From: Bradyrhizobium sp. CCBAU 051011 | GTDB lineage: Bacteria > Pseudomonadota > Alphaproteobacteria > Rhizobiales > Xanthobacteraceae | Assembly (NCBI RefSeq): GCF_009930815.1 | Contig: NZ_CP022222.1 | Coordinates: 434,001 to 498,000, forward strand | DNA length: 64,000 bases | Direction: 5' to 3' | Shown: piece by piece, positions 46,346 to 54,559 of the stretch | Numbering within the stretch: position 1 is the stretch's first letter | Layout of the letters: each line of letters opens with the position of its first letter | Notes under the pieces: model-generated | What the model saw: only the letters and a program-made list of their open reading frames with translations | Databases searched by the model: none | What the model was told of the DNA's origin: nothing | Made by a program: the position numbers and the translations under genes

Positions 46346-48801
46346 GCGAGTTCCAGCTCCGCCAGGGGGGTGAATTCATTGCGGTCGACGCCGCGCTGGG
46401 CACGCGCCGCCCAGGGATCGCTCTGCGAAAATTGCTGCGAATGGGCGAAACGGCTGAACAGCGCCTTGCGGTTGGCGACGTCGTCGACCACCTGCTTGCG
46501 GATCGCGTCGAGACCGATCCGGTCGCACCATTTGTACATGCGCTCCAGATACCAGCCCTGCTCGCGATAGAGCTGCGTCAGCGCAGCGATGATCTCGAGC
46601 GTCTCCTCCTCCGTCGCCACCTTGGTCAGGAATTCAGTGCCCTTGATGTGCAGGCCGGCGGCGCCGGCGAAATGGATCTCGTAACCGGAATCGACGCAGA
46701 CGACGCCGACATCCTTGCAGGTCGCCTCCGCGCAGTTGCGCGGACAACCTGATACCGCAAGCTTCACCTTGGCCGGCGTCCACGAGCCCCACATGAACTT
46801 TTCGAGCTTGACGCCGAGGCCGGTGGAATCCTGCGTGCCGAAACGGCACCATTCCGAGCCAACGCAGGTCTTCACCGTGCGCAGTCCCTTGGCGTAGGCA
46901 TGGCCCGACACCATGCCGGCAGCATTGAGATCGGCCCAGACCGCGGGCAGATCTTCCTTCTTCACGCCGAGAAGATCGATGCGCTGTCCGCCGGTCACCT
47001 TGACGGTCGCGATATTGAACTTGTCCGCAACGTCAGCGATGGCACGCAGTTCGTCCGGCGTCGTGACACCGCCCCACATCCGCGGCACAACCGAATAGGT
47101 CCCGTCCTTCTGGATATTGGCGTGAACGCGCTCGTTGATGTAGCGCGACTGTTGGTCGTCGCGATACTCGCCGGGCCAGGTCGCGAGCAGGTAATAGTTC
47201 AGGGCCGGCCGGCAGGAGTGGCATCCGTTCGGCGTCTTCCAGTCCATGAACTTCATGACGTCGGGAATGGTCTTCAATCCATTCTCGACGATGACGCGGC
47301 GCGCGTCATCGTGGCTGTGATCGGTGCAGGCGCACATCGGCTTCACCTTCGGCGCCGCCGAATAGTCGCCGCCGAGCGTGAAGGCCAGAACCTGCTCGAC
47401 GAGACCGGTGCACGAACCACACGACGACGATGCCTTGGTGTGGGCCCGCACGTCGTCGATCGTGAACAGCTTCTTTTCGCTGATCGCCTTGACGATGGCG
47501 CCCTTGCAGACGCCGTTGCATCCGCAGATTTCCGTCTCGTCGCTCATGGCGGCGACCGAGTTCTTGCCGCTATGGCCGCCGTCGCCGAGGTTGGCGGCGC
47601 CGAACACCAGCCGCTCGCGCATGTGCGAAACGTCGGTGCCGTCGCGCAGGTGCTGGAAGTACCACGGACCGTCGATGGTATCGCCATAGAGCACAGCGCC
47701 GACGATCTTCTTGTCGCGCAGGATGATCCGCTTGTAGACGCCGCGGGAGGCGTCCTGCATCACGATCTCTTCCTTGTCCGCGCCCGGTGCGAAGTCGCCG
47801 GCGGAGAACAGGTCGATGCCCGTGACCTTCAGCTTGGTCGAAACCACGGACCCGTCATAGGTCGCAAAACCCTTCATGGCGAGGTGGTTGGCGCAAACCT
47901 TGGCCTGGTCGAACAAGGGTGCCACGAGACCGTAGGTCTGGCGCCGGTGCTGCACGCATTCGCCCACGGCATAGATTCGCCCGTCGTAGGTCTGCATGGT
48001 GTCGGAAACGACGATGCCGCGCTCGCAATGCAGGCCCGCCTTGCGCGCCAGCTCGACATTCGGACGGATGCCGACCGCCATCACGACCAGATCGGCGGGG
48101 AGTTCCTCACCATCAGCGAAGCGCACGCCGGTCACGCGATCCGTGCCGAGGATCGCCTCCGTCTGTGCGGGCATCTTGAACACCATGCCGCGTTCTTCGA
48201 GCGACTTGCGGAGCAATCCGCCCGCGACCTGATCGAGCTGCCGTTCCATCAGCGTGTCGAGCAGATGCACGACGGTGACGTTCATGCCGCGCTTCATCAG
48301 GCCGTTGGCGGCTTCGAGGCCGAGCAGGCCGCCGCCGATCACCACCGCATTCTTGTAGCTCGTCGACGCATGGACCATATGCTCGACGTCCTGGATGTCG
48401 CGAAAGCCGATGACACCAGGAAGATCCTTGCCCGGAAGCGGCAGCATGATCGGGTTCGAGCCCGTGGCGATCAGCAGGCGATCGTAGGGTACCCGCGCGC
48501 CTTCCCTCGTCACGACTTCGCAGGTACGCCGATCGATCATCTCGATCATTTCACCCTTGCGCAGCGTGATCCCGTTATCGTCGTACCACTGCTCCGTGTT
48601 GAGCATGATGTCGTCGACGGTCTTCTCGCCGGCAAGCACGGGCGACAGCAGAATTCGGTTGTAGTTGCCGTATGGTTCGGATCCGAACACGGTGATGTCA
48701 TAGAGATCCGGCGCACGGTCCAGCAGCAATTCCACCGTGCGAATGCCGGCCATGCCGTTGCCGATCACCACCAACTTTGGCTTGTTCACTTTATTGAGCA
48801 T
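46342..48801 (-). CDS. nirB: Nitrite reductase (NAD(P)H) large subunit
   Basis: An 819-residue enzyme reducing nitrite to ammonium. In order it has an FAD/NADH module (KPKLVVIGNGMAG; VVIGGGLLGLEAANGL), a BFD-like 2Fe-2S domain (CGCNGVCKG and SCGSCTG), a second small Cys-rich segment (CACTDHS, CHSCRP), and the sirohaem-4Fe-4S domain with TCVGSEWCRFG and SGCPRNCAEATC. Length matches the family. ATG 48801 (MLNKVNKPK) is chosen; the extension to 48987 is leader RNA. First gene of the assimilation operon. Confidence 0.95.
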   Translation of the reverse strand: MLNKVNKPKLVVIGNGMAGIRTVELLLDRAPDLYDITVFGSEPYGNYNRILLSPVLAGEKTVDDIMLNTEQWYDDNGITLRKGEMIEMIDRRTCEVVTREGARVPYDRLLIATGSNPIMLPLPGKDLPGVIGFRDIQDVEHMVHASTSYKNAVVIGGGLLGLEAANGLMKRGMNVTVVHLLDTLMERQLDQVAGGLLRKSLEERGMVFKMPAQTEAILGTDRVTGVRFADGEELPADLVVMAVGIRPNVELARKAGLHCERGIVVSDTMQTYDGRIYAVGECVQHRRQTYGLVAPLFDQAKVCANHLAMKGFATYDGSVVSTKLKVTGIDLFSAGDFAPGADKEEIVMQDASRGVYKRIILRDKKIVGAVLYGDTIDGPWYFQHLRDGTDVSHMRERLVFGAANLGDGGHSGKNSVAAMSDETEICGCNGVCKGAIVKAISEKKLFTIDDVRAHTKASSSCGSCTGLVEQVLAFTLGGDYSAAPKVKPMCACTDHSHDDARRVIVENGLKTIPDVMKFMDWKTPNGCHSCRPALNYYLLATWPGEYRDDQQSRYINERVHANIQKDGTYSVVPRMWGGVTTPDELRAIADVADKFNIATVKVTGGQRIDLLGVKKEDLPAVWADLNAAGMVSGHAYAKGLRTVKTCVGSEWCRFGTQDSTGLGVKLEKFMWGSWTPAKVKLAVSGCPRNCAEATCKDVGVVCVDSGYEIHFAGAAGLHIKGTEFLTKVATEEETLEIIAALTQLYREQGWYLERMYKWCDRIGLDAIRKQVVDDVANRKALFSRFAHSQQFSQSDPWAARAQRGVDRNEFTPLAELELA

Positions 48802-48840
48802 GCTCTGCCTTCCGATCCAGGTTCCGATGGCCCCGCTCGC

Positions 48841-48858
48841 CGACGCAACTCTGCATCG
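48841..48858 (-). promoter_or_regulatory. Hexaloop hairpin in nirB leader (candidate NasT/ANTAR site)
   Basis: On the minus strand CGATGC and GCGTCG form a six-base stem (one G-U pair) closing the loop AGAGTT, which has A at loop position 1 and G at position 4, as ANTAR antiterminators require. It lies about 40 bases before the nirB start codon. I see no clear second hairpin or U-rich terminator beside it. Confidence 0.4.
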
Positions 48859-48942
48859 TCGATTGGCAAGAAGTATCGATTGATTGGGATCGCCCATCGG
48901 CGGGCAGCGGACCATCGACTCTGACGATCGTGATCTTTCATA

Positions 48943-48958
48943 TTCAAGAGACGTGCCA
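48943..48958 (-). promoter_or_regulatory. Probable sigma-54 promoter of nirB-nirD-nasA (one mismatch)
   Basis: On the minus strand TGGCAC (48958-48953), five bases, then TTGAA (48947-48943). The -24 element is perfect; the -12 element has A instead of C. A transcript would start near 48931 and carry a leader of about 130 bases with the hexaloop hairpin. Confidence 0.5.
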
Positions 48959-49313
48959 ACGCCGAACCCGTAACTTTTCGGGCCCAATGCGGGGCTGCAG
49001 CCGATAAATCGTTAATTGAGCGCACTTGCGCGTGCACCAATGCCCAAAAAATCACCCACTCGGGCTATCCATTGTGCACCGCACGAACCTTCGCCGTGCC
49101 CCGGCGGCAACCGGCTTCCTGGAAACGGCACGACAGGGACAAGCGGATTTCAGCAGCGCTTTTCCGTTAATATTTCGAACAGCATAATAAAACACCACAC
49201 TGCACGTTCGAGCGGCTGGTTTTGCCAACGAACGGAGCACCGACCGCATTCGCAGCGCTTTATCTACCTGCCAAGGCCCTGCAAATACACGCAAACTGGC
49301 GCGCTTGTTTTTC

Positions 49314-49329
49314 TGGCACACGAATTGCT
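49314..49329 (+). promoter_or_regulatory. Sigma-54 promoter of the nitrate transporter gene
   Basis: TGGCAC (49314-49319), five bases ACGAA, then TTGCT (49325-49329): an exact match to the -24/-12 consensus. The expected start near 49340 leaves a leader of about 108 bases before ATG 49448. Short GCAC/GTGC half-sites around 49022-49100 may be activator (NtrC-type) sites, but none matches the full consensus. Confidence 0.75.
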
Positions 49330-49348
49330 GACATTGAGACCTGAAGTG

Positions 49349-49366
49349 CGTCTCAACGACGAGACG
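49349..49366 (+). promoter_or_regulatory. Hexaloop hairpin in transporter leader (candidate NasT/ANTAR site)
   Basis: CGTCTC and GAGACG form a perfect six-base stem closing AACGAC, with A at loop position 1 and G at position 4. It begins about nine bases after the predicted start site. An alternative stem, TTGAGAC (49334-49340) with GTCTCAA (49350-49356), would exclude it. A GC-rich hairpin follows around 49408-49426 without a U tract. Confidence 0.5.
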
Positions 49367-49447
49367 ACTCGCTCCCAACATTCCGTCCCTTGTGCCGAGA
49401 CCACCGCGCGCCGCGCGGTGTCGCGCGCCAATGTTCGAGGCTGCTCG

Positions 49448-50707
49448 ATGAAGTTTGCTGAATTCAAGAAGGCCGGCCACTGGCCCACGCTGCTCGCCGC
49501 CTTCCTCTATTTCGACATAAGCTTCATGGCTTGGGTCGCGCTCGGTCCGTTGATCGTCTACATCGCGCACGACATGAACCTTGCCGTCGACGAGAAGTTC
49601 ACCCTCGTCGCCATCCCGGTGCTGGCCGGCGCGCTGTTGCGGGTTCCAATGGGTCTGCTCGCCGATCTCATCGGCGCCAAGCGAACCGGAGTCATCGCGC
49701 AGATCGTCGTCATCCTTGCAACGGCGTGGGTTTGGTACTTCGGCCTCAACAGCAAACTCGCAATCGAGATATTCGGTCTCGCGCTCGGCATCGGCGGCGC
49801 GTCGTTTGCGGTAGCGTTGCCGCAGGCGAGCCGCTGGTATCCGCCGCAATATCAGGGCGTGGTGATGGGGATCGCTGGCGCCGGCAATATGGGTGTCGTG
49901 CTCGACACGCTGTTCGCCCCGACGATCGCCGAGCATTGGGGCTGGCAGGCCGTGTTCGGCGTGCTGCTGGTTCCGATGCTGCTGATCCTTGCCTACTATG
50001 TCTTCGCCGCCAAGGATGCGCCCGGCGAGCGCAAGCCGGTTTCGCTGAAAGGTTACGGCGCCCTGCTGCGCGATCCAGACAGCCGCTGGTTCATGTTCTT
50101 CTACTTCATCACCTTCGGCGGTTTCGTCGGGCTGGCCAACGCGTTGCCGCTGTACTTCACCGTGCAGTATCACGTGTCCGGCGTCGCGGCGGGCCTGCTG
50201 GTGGGGTTGATCGTCGCTTTCGGCTCGGGCTTCCGCCCCGTCGGCGGACTGATCGCCGATCGCATCGGCGGCATCCGCTCATTGTCGATATTGTTTGGCG
50301 TCGTCGTCGCGGCCTATCTCGTCATCGCCTTCATGCCGGAGGGGCCGGCTGCACCGACATCTACCGGCTGGACGTTCATGCAGATGCCGCGCATTGCCTG
50401 GATCTCGGTGCTGCTGTTCTCGATCGGAGTTCTGGCGCTCGGCATGGGAAATGGCGCCGTGTTCCAGCTCATTCCCCTGCGCTTCCGTCATGAGATCGGC
50501 CTGATGACCGGTCTGGTCGGCTGCGCCGGCGGCATCGGCGGCTTCTTCCTTGCCAAGGCGCTCGGCGTCGCCAAGGGAATGACCGGTGGATTCGGCGCAG
50601 GCTTCCTGTTTTTCGGCTTGCTGGCGTTGCTTGGCTTTCTGGGACTTGCCATGGTCAAGGTCCGCTGGCGCACCACATGGGGCGCCGCATCGGGAGCGCG
50701 GGTCTGA
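49448..50707 (+). CDS. NarK/NasA-type nitrate/nitrite transporter (MFS)
   Basis: A 419-residue major facilitator protein with 12 transmembrane segments. Motifs include RVPMGLLADLIGAKR between helices 2 and 3, the Gly-rich GIAGAGNMGVVLDTLFAPT, FITFGGFVGLANALPLY and GCAGGIGGFFLAK, typical of nitrate/nitrite porters. ATG 49448 is the sensible start; the frame upstream is leader sequence. Divergent from nirB-nirD-nasA, it supplies nitrate for that pathway. Confidence 0.92.
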   Translation: MKFAEFKKAGHWPTLLAAFLYFDISFMAWVALGPLIVYIAHDMNLAVDEKFTLVAIPVLAGALLRVPMGLLADLIGAKRTGVIAQIVVILATAWVWYFGLNSKLAIEIFGLALGIGGASFAVALPQASRWYPPQYQGVVMGIAGAGNMGVVLDTLFAPTIAEHWGWQAVFGVLLVPMLLILAYYVFAAKDAPGERKPVSLKGYGALLRDPDSRWFMFFYFITFGGFVGLANALPLYFTVQYHVSGVAAGLLVGLIVAFGSGFRPVGGLIADRIGGIRSLSILFGVVVAAYLVIAFMPEGPAAPTSTGWTFMQMPRIAWISVLLFSIGVLALGMGNGAVFQLIPLRFRHEIGLMTGLVGCAGGIGGFFLAKALGVAKGMTGGFGAGFLFFGLLALLGFLGLAMVKVRWRTTWGAASGARV

Positions 50708-50722
50708 CCACGCGCTGCCCGT

Positions 50723-50769
50723 AGCGTTTTCAAGCGAAGTGGTTACCGGTTCGCGTAAAGAAAACGCGT
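50723..50769. repeat. Dispersed palindromic repeat, copy 2
   Basis: GCGTTTTC (50724-50731) and GAAAACGC (50760-50767) are perfect inverted arms around the core AAGTGGTTACCGGTT. It matches the 31430-31476 unit in the opposite orientation and sits between the nitrate transporter and kinase genes. Confidence 0.75.
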
Positions 50770-50797
50770 CCTAACAAAGGTCCGACAGGCCGCGCGG

Positions 50798-52510
50798 GTG
50801 ACGATCGGTTCGCAACGAAATCTCGGGGTACGCGTCGGCTTCGTCAGCGAGACCGGCAAGCGGTCCGCCAATGAGGATTATGTCGGAACCTGTCTCGGCC
50901 GGTCCGGCGTAAGCAATCGCGATATCGTCGCCGCGGTTGCCGACGGCGTCGGCGGACACAAGGGCGGACGTGAAGCCGCCGAGCTCGCCATTCGTTGTTT
51001 CATCGACGCATACTATTCCCTTCCCGAAACGCTCGGCGTGCGTCGCCGGGCGTCGCGTTCGCTGGAAGCCGCCAATAGCTGGATCTACACCCAAGGCCGG
51101 ACCGATCCCCGGCTCAGCGGCATGAGTTGCGCCTTCTCCTCGGTCATCCTATCGCGCCGGCTCTGCCACATCATTCACATCGGCGACACCCGCGCCTACC
51201 GCCTGAGCGAGGGACGCCTGGAGCGGCTGACCACCGACCACATCGCCGGTCGCGGTGATCTCGCCCATCTGCTCAACCGCGCGATCGGCTTCGAGGATTT
51301 TGCCCGCTTCGATTACGCCACTGTCGGACTGCGCCAGCACGACCGGCTCTTGATCTGCAGCGATGGCGTTCATGGCGTGCTGCCCGATCACCGCCTGCAG
51401 GTGCTATTGAGCGCACGCACCTCGCCGGAAGAATCCGCCCGCGCACTCGTCGACGCGGCGCTGAATGCCGGCTCTACCGACAACATGACCGCGCTGGTGC
51501 TCGACGTCGTCGACCTGCCGCCCGCCGACCGCGACGAGCTCACCCACTCCATCGCGACGCTGCCGATCCTGGATCTACCCGAGACCGGCGACGTCGTCGA
51601 CGATTTCACGCTCGGCGAAATATTGTCGGATGGACGCTACAGCCGGCTGTTCAAGGCGATCGACAAGCGGCAGGGCCGCGAGCTCGTGCTGAAGTTTCCG
51701 CATCCGCGCGTCGCCAGCGAGGGTTCCTATCGCCTCGCCTTCGTGCGCGAAGCCTGGGTCGCGGCGCGCGTGCGCAGCCTGTGGATTGGCGAGATCATCG
51801 AACTGCCCGCCGAGCGGCAGACCCGCCTCTATTCGGTGATGCCGCTTTATGAAGGCGAGACGCTGGAGCAGCGGCTCAACCGTTCGCCGCAGCTTTCGCT
51901 GGCCGAAGGCATCGGCATCGCGACCAAGCTGGCACGCGCGGTTGCGACCCTGCATCGGGCCGGCATCATCCATCGCGACATCAAGCCGGACAACGTGATC
52001 CTGCTGAAGGGCGGCGGGTTGCGGCTGGTCGATCTCGGCGTTGCGCGCGTGCCGCTGCTGGAGGATTTTCCGGCCGAGGATATTCCGGGCACGGCGAGCT
52101 ACATGGCGCCCGAGCTGTTCGGCGGACGGCCTGGCGACGAGCTTTCCGATCTCTATGCGCTCGGCGTCACCGTGTACCGGATGTTCACCGCGGCCTATCC
52201 CTATGGCGAGATCGAGCCGTTCTCGCGGCCCCGCTTCGGCAAGCCCGCCTACCTCTCGCGCTATCGCCCCGACCTGCCGGCCTGGCTGGATGCTGTGATT
52301 GGCAAGGCGCTCAACGTCGATCCGGCGCAGCGCTATGGCGACGTCATCGAATTCTCGCACGAGCTCGAAAACGGCGCGATGTGGGCGAAGCCGGCCGTCA
52401 CGTCGCGGCGCTCGCTCTATGAGCGCGATCCGCTGGTGTTCTGGAAGAGCCTGTCCGCAGGACTGATCGTGCTCGTCATCCTGCTGCTTGCCTGGATCGT
52501 AAAAAATTAG
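50798..52510 (+). CDS. PP2C phosphatase-Ser/Thr protein kinase fusion, membrane-anchored
   Basis: A 570-residue bifunctional signalling protein with a GTG start. Residues about 10-240 form a PP2C phosphatase with the metal-binding Asp residues in NEDYVG, VADGVGGHKGG, ICSDGVHG and GSTDNMT. Residues about 265-530 form a Hanks-type kinase: Gly-rich GEILSDGRYSRLFKA, Lys in LVLKFP, catalytic HRDIKPDN (His392-Asp394) and DLG at 412. A single C-terminal transmembrane segment (about 548-567) anchors it with both domains in the cytoplasm. It follows the nitrate transporter by 90 bases, separated by a repeat, so it may control nitrate uptake or assimilation. Confidence 0.92.
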   Translation: MTIGSQRNLGVRVGFVSETGKRSANEDYVGTCLGRSGVSNRDIVAAVADGVGGHKGGREAAELAIRCFIDAYYSLPETLGVRRRASRSLEAANSWIYTQGRTDPRLSGMSCAFSSVILSRRLCHIIHIGDTRAYRLSEGRLERLTTDHIAGRGDLAHLLNRAIGFEDFARFDYATVGLRQHDRLLICSDGVHGVLPDHRLQVLLSARTSPEESARALVDAALNAGSTDNMTALVLDVVDLPPADRDELTHSIATLPILDLPETGDVVDDFTLGEILSDGRYSRLFKAIDKRQGRELVLKFPHPRVASEGSYRLAFVREAWVAARVRSLWIGEIIELPAERQTRLYSVMPLYEGETLEQRLNRSPQLSLAEGIGIATKLARAVATLHRAGIIHRDIKPDNVILLKGGGLRLVDLGVARVPLLEDFPAEDIPGTASYMAPELFGGRPGDELSDLYALGVTVYRMFTAAYPYGEIEPFSRPRFGKPAYLSRYRPDLPAWLDAVIGKALNVDPAQRYGDVIEFSHELENGAMWAKPAVTSRRSLYERDPLVFWKSLSAGLIVLVILLLAWIVKN

Positions 52511-52536
52511 CCCGACGCTCCGGTGGAACGCCGGGC
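52501..52536 (-). terminator. Terminator of the aldehyde dehydrogenase gene
   Basis: On the minus strand GCCCGGCG and CGTCGGGC pair (one G-U) and are followed by TAATTTTTT. It overlaps the stop codon of the convergent kinase gene by one base and could act on both transcripts. Confidence 0.75.
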
Positions 52537-52581
52537 CATATCATGTGAGCGAAGCAAACTGCGTTGGCTTCGCGGCTTGGT

Positions 52582-54018
52582 TCACACCCCGGTCTGGGTG
52601 ATGAACTTGGTGTTGAAATAGCCTTCCATCGCCTCGATGCCGCCTTCCGAGCCGTAGCCGGAATCCTTGACACCGCCGAACGGCACTTCGGGCAGTGCGA
52701 GACCAAAGCTGTTGATCGAGACCATGCCGGCTTCGATAGCAGCGCCGATCGCGGTCGCCGTCTTGGTCGAACTGGTGAAGGCGTAGGACGCCAGACCGAA
52801 CGGCAGGCGGTTGGCTTCCTCGGCCACCTCGTCGAAGGTCGAGAAGCGCGAGATCAAGGCCAGCGGCCCGAACGGCTCCTCGTTCATGGCGCGCGCATCC
52901 TTCGGCACGTCGCTGACGACCGTCGGCTCGAAGAAGTAGCCCTTGTTGCCGACCCGATGACCGCCGGTCTCGAGTTTTGCTCCTTTGCCCACGGCGTCCT
53001 GCACCATGCCTTCGATGGCGGTGACGCGGCGCGGATTGGCGAGCGAACCCATTTTCGAGTCAGGATCGAGGCCATTGCCGACCTTCATCGACTTGGCGCC
53101 TTCGACGAACTTGTCGACGAATTCGCGGAACACATCGTCTTGCACCAGCATTCGCGTCGGCGAGATGCAGACCTGGCCGGCATTGCGATACTTCGCCGCC
53201 GCCAGAATCTTCGCCGCCGACGTGACGTCCGCGTCCTTGAACACGATGGCCGGCGCGTGGCCGCCCAGTTCCATGGTGGCGCGCTTCATGTGCAGGCCTG
53301 CCAACGCAGAGAGCTGCTTGCCCACGACGGTCGATCCGGTGAACGAGATCTTGCGGATCACCGGATGCGGAATGAGATATTCCGAAATCTCCGACGGCAC
53401 GCCATAGACTAGGTTGATGACGCCATCAGGCACGCCCGCATCGACAAATGCCTTGATCAGTTGCGCAGGCGACGCCGGCGTTTCCTCGGGCGCCTTGACG
53501 ATGATCGAGCAGCCCGCCGCGAGACCCGCGGAGAGCTTTCTGACAACCTGGTTGATCGGGAAATTCCACGGCGTGAAGGCCGCGACCGGGCCGACCGGCT
53601 CCTTGACGGCGATCTGGTAGATGCCGGGGCCGCGTGCGGGGATCACCCGGCCATAGGCGCGCTTGGCTTCTTCCGCAAACCACTCGATGACATCAGCGGC
53701 CGCCATGGCTTCCATCTTGGCTTCCGCCAAGGTCTTGCCCTGCTCCATCGTCAACAGCGGCGCGATCTCGTCATTGCGCTCGCGCATGATTTGAGCCGCC
53801 TTGCGCATGATCCTGCAGCGCTCGAACGGCGCCACCGCCCGCCAGATCTTGAAACCCTTCGCGGCCGCTTCCAGCGCTTCGTCGAGATCAGCGCGGTCGG
53901 CATGCGCGACGGTGCCGATGGTTTCCTCTGTCGCCGGGTTGAGCACGGCGATGGTCCTGCCCGACTGGCTCGGACGCCATTTGCCGTTGATGAAGAGCTG
54001 GGTATTCGAATATGCCAC
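52582..54018 (-). CDS. NAD(P)-dependent aldehyde dehydrogenase, succinate-semialdehyde type
   Basis: A 478-residue ALDH. The oxyanion Asn lies in [15 protein letters not shown], the cofactor Gly motif in [13 protein letters not shown], the catalytic Glu in [12 protein letters not shown] and the catalytic Cys in [12 protein letters not shown], followed by [10 protein letters not shown]. The sequence pattern is closest to GabD-like enzymes, which oxidise succinate semialdehyde. No aminotransferase partner is adjacent, so the substrate may be another short semialdehyde. Confidence 0.92.
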   Translation of the reverse strand: MAYSNTQLFINGKWRPSQSGRTIAVLNPATEETIGTVAHADRADLDEALEAAAKGFKIWRAVAPFERCRIMRKAAQIMRERNDEIAPLLTMEQGKTLAEAKMEAMAAADVIEWFAEEAKRAYGRVIPARGPGIYQIAVKEPVGPVAAFTPWNFPINQVVRKLSAGLAAGCSIIVKAPEETPASPAQLIKAFVDAGVPDGVINLVYGVPSEISEYLIPHPVIRKISFTGSTVVGKQLSALAGLHMKRATMELGGHAPAIVFKDADVTSAAKILAAAKYRNAGQVCISPTRMLVQDDVFREFVDKFVEGAKSMKVGNGLDPDSKMGSLANPRRVTAIEGMVQDAVGKGAKLETGGHRVGNKGYFFEPTVVSDVPKDARAMNEEPFGPLALISRFSTFDEVAEEANRLPFGLASYAFTSSTKTATAIGAAIEAGMVSINSFGLALPEVPFGGVKDSGYGSEGGIEAMEGYFNTKFITQTGV

Positions 54019-54491
54019 GAGACTTTCTCCCTGTCTTGTTGTGGGTCACCGAACGGCGAGCGATCCGGCTAATTTCAGGCGCGCCTTTATGATGGAAGCC
54101 CGCCCGGATTGCAAAGCGGATTCAGTTGCGTACGACCGCATGACCAGCGCAAGGCGCTTCCGCGGCCGACATCATTCCCTGTCTCACCGATCAGCTCCGA
54201 TCCCACGACATCGCCCGTGAATTGCATCGTCACCATCGACGAAGTCGCGCGCGTCCTCGAAGTGATCGCAGGTCCTGGAAGTTTTCGTCTCAGGCCAAGT
54301 GCTGCCGTCGATGTGGGAAGTGCTGGGTGGCGTGAATGCAGGCGGGATCGGATTTGTTGGTAGCAAAAACGCCGCCCCTGATCCCCGAAATATGAATCCC
54401 GTACTCGCCATTCAGCATGGCACCGCATGTCCGGACAGTCACTTGCATCTTCAGCACCCGTCCAGCGCTTCCTGGACCTCTTGAAGGCTTG
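54019..54491. other. Gene-free stretch before the peroxidase gene
   Basis: About 470 bases. Frames on both strands (the longest 136 codons on the minus strand, 54087-54497) have poor composition and no ribosome site, and I recognise nothing in them. A short plus-strand stretch near 54223 reads MNCIVTIDEVARVLEVIAG-like and could be a degraded gene end, but this is not supported further. Confidence 0.5.
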
Positions 54492-54541
54492 TTGCAATTA
54501 GTTCGCATTTGCACTATTGATGCAAGTAATTCGCATTTGCA
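54492..54541. promoter_or_regulatory. Tandem Fur/Mur-like operator dyads
   Basis: Two 22-base copies, 54492-54513 and 54520-54541, share TTCGCATTTGCA at the right side and TGCAA at the left, spaced 28 bases apart. The second contains the 17-base dyad ATGCAAGTAATTCGCAT (six of eight arm positions paired), resembling rhizobial Mur/Fur sites as I recall them. They end 18 bases before the peroxidase start codon, a position for repression. Confidence 0.55.
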
Positions 54542-54559
54542 AAAAATGGGGAGGTTTTG

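Noticed and set aside
44225..46570. A 781-codon plus-strand frame antisense to nasA and nirD
   Set aside because: Same reason: it crosses two well-identified genes and has antisense-type composition.
46900..48924. A 674-codon plus-strand frame antisense to nirB
   Set aside because: It mirrors the codon periodicity of nirB, is rich in His, Arg and Asp as antisense GC-rich frames are, and matches no family.
48802..48987. A 62-residue N-terminal extension of NirB
   Set aside because: It lies between the predicted promoter and the conserved start, and does not resemble NirB proteins; it is better explained as leader RNA.
49052..50173. A 373-codon minus-strand frame antisense to the nitrate transporter and its leader
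   Set aside because: Composition is antisense-like and it covers the sigma-54 promoter region of a recognised gene.
54087..54497. A 136-codon minus-strand frame in the gap before the peroxidase gene
   Set aside because: No ribosome site, mixed composition and no recognisable motif; it also overlaps the likely operator at its 5' end.
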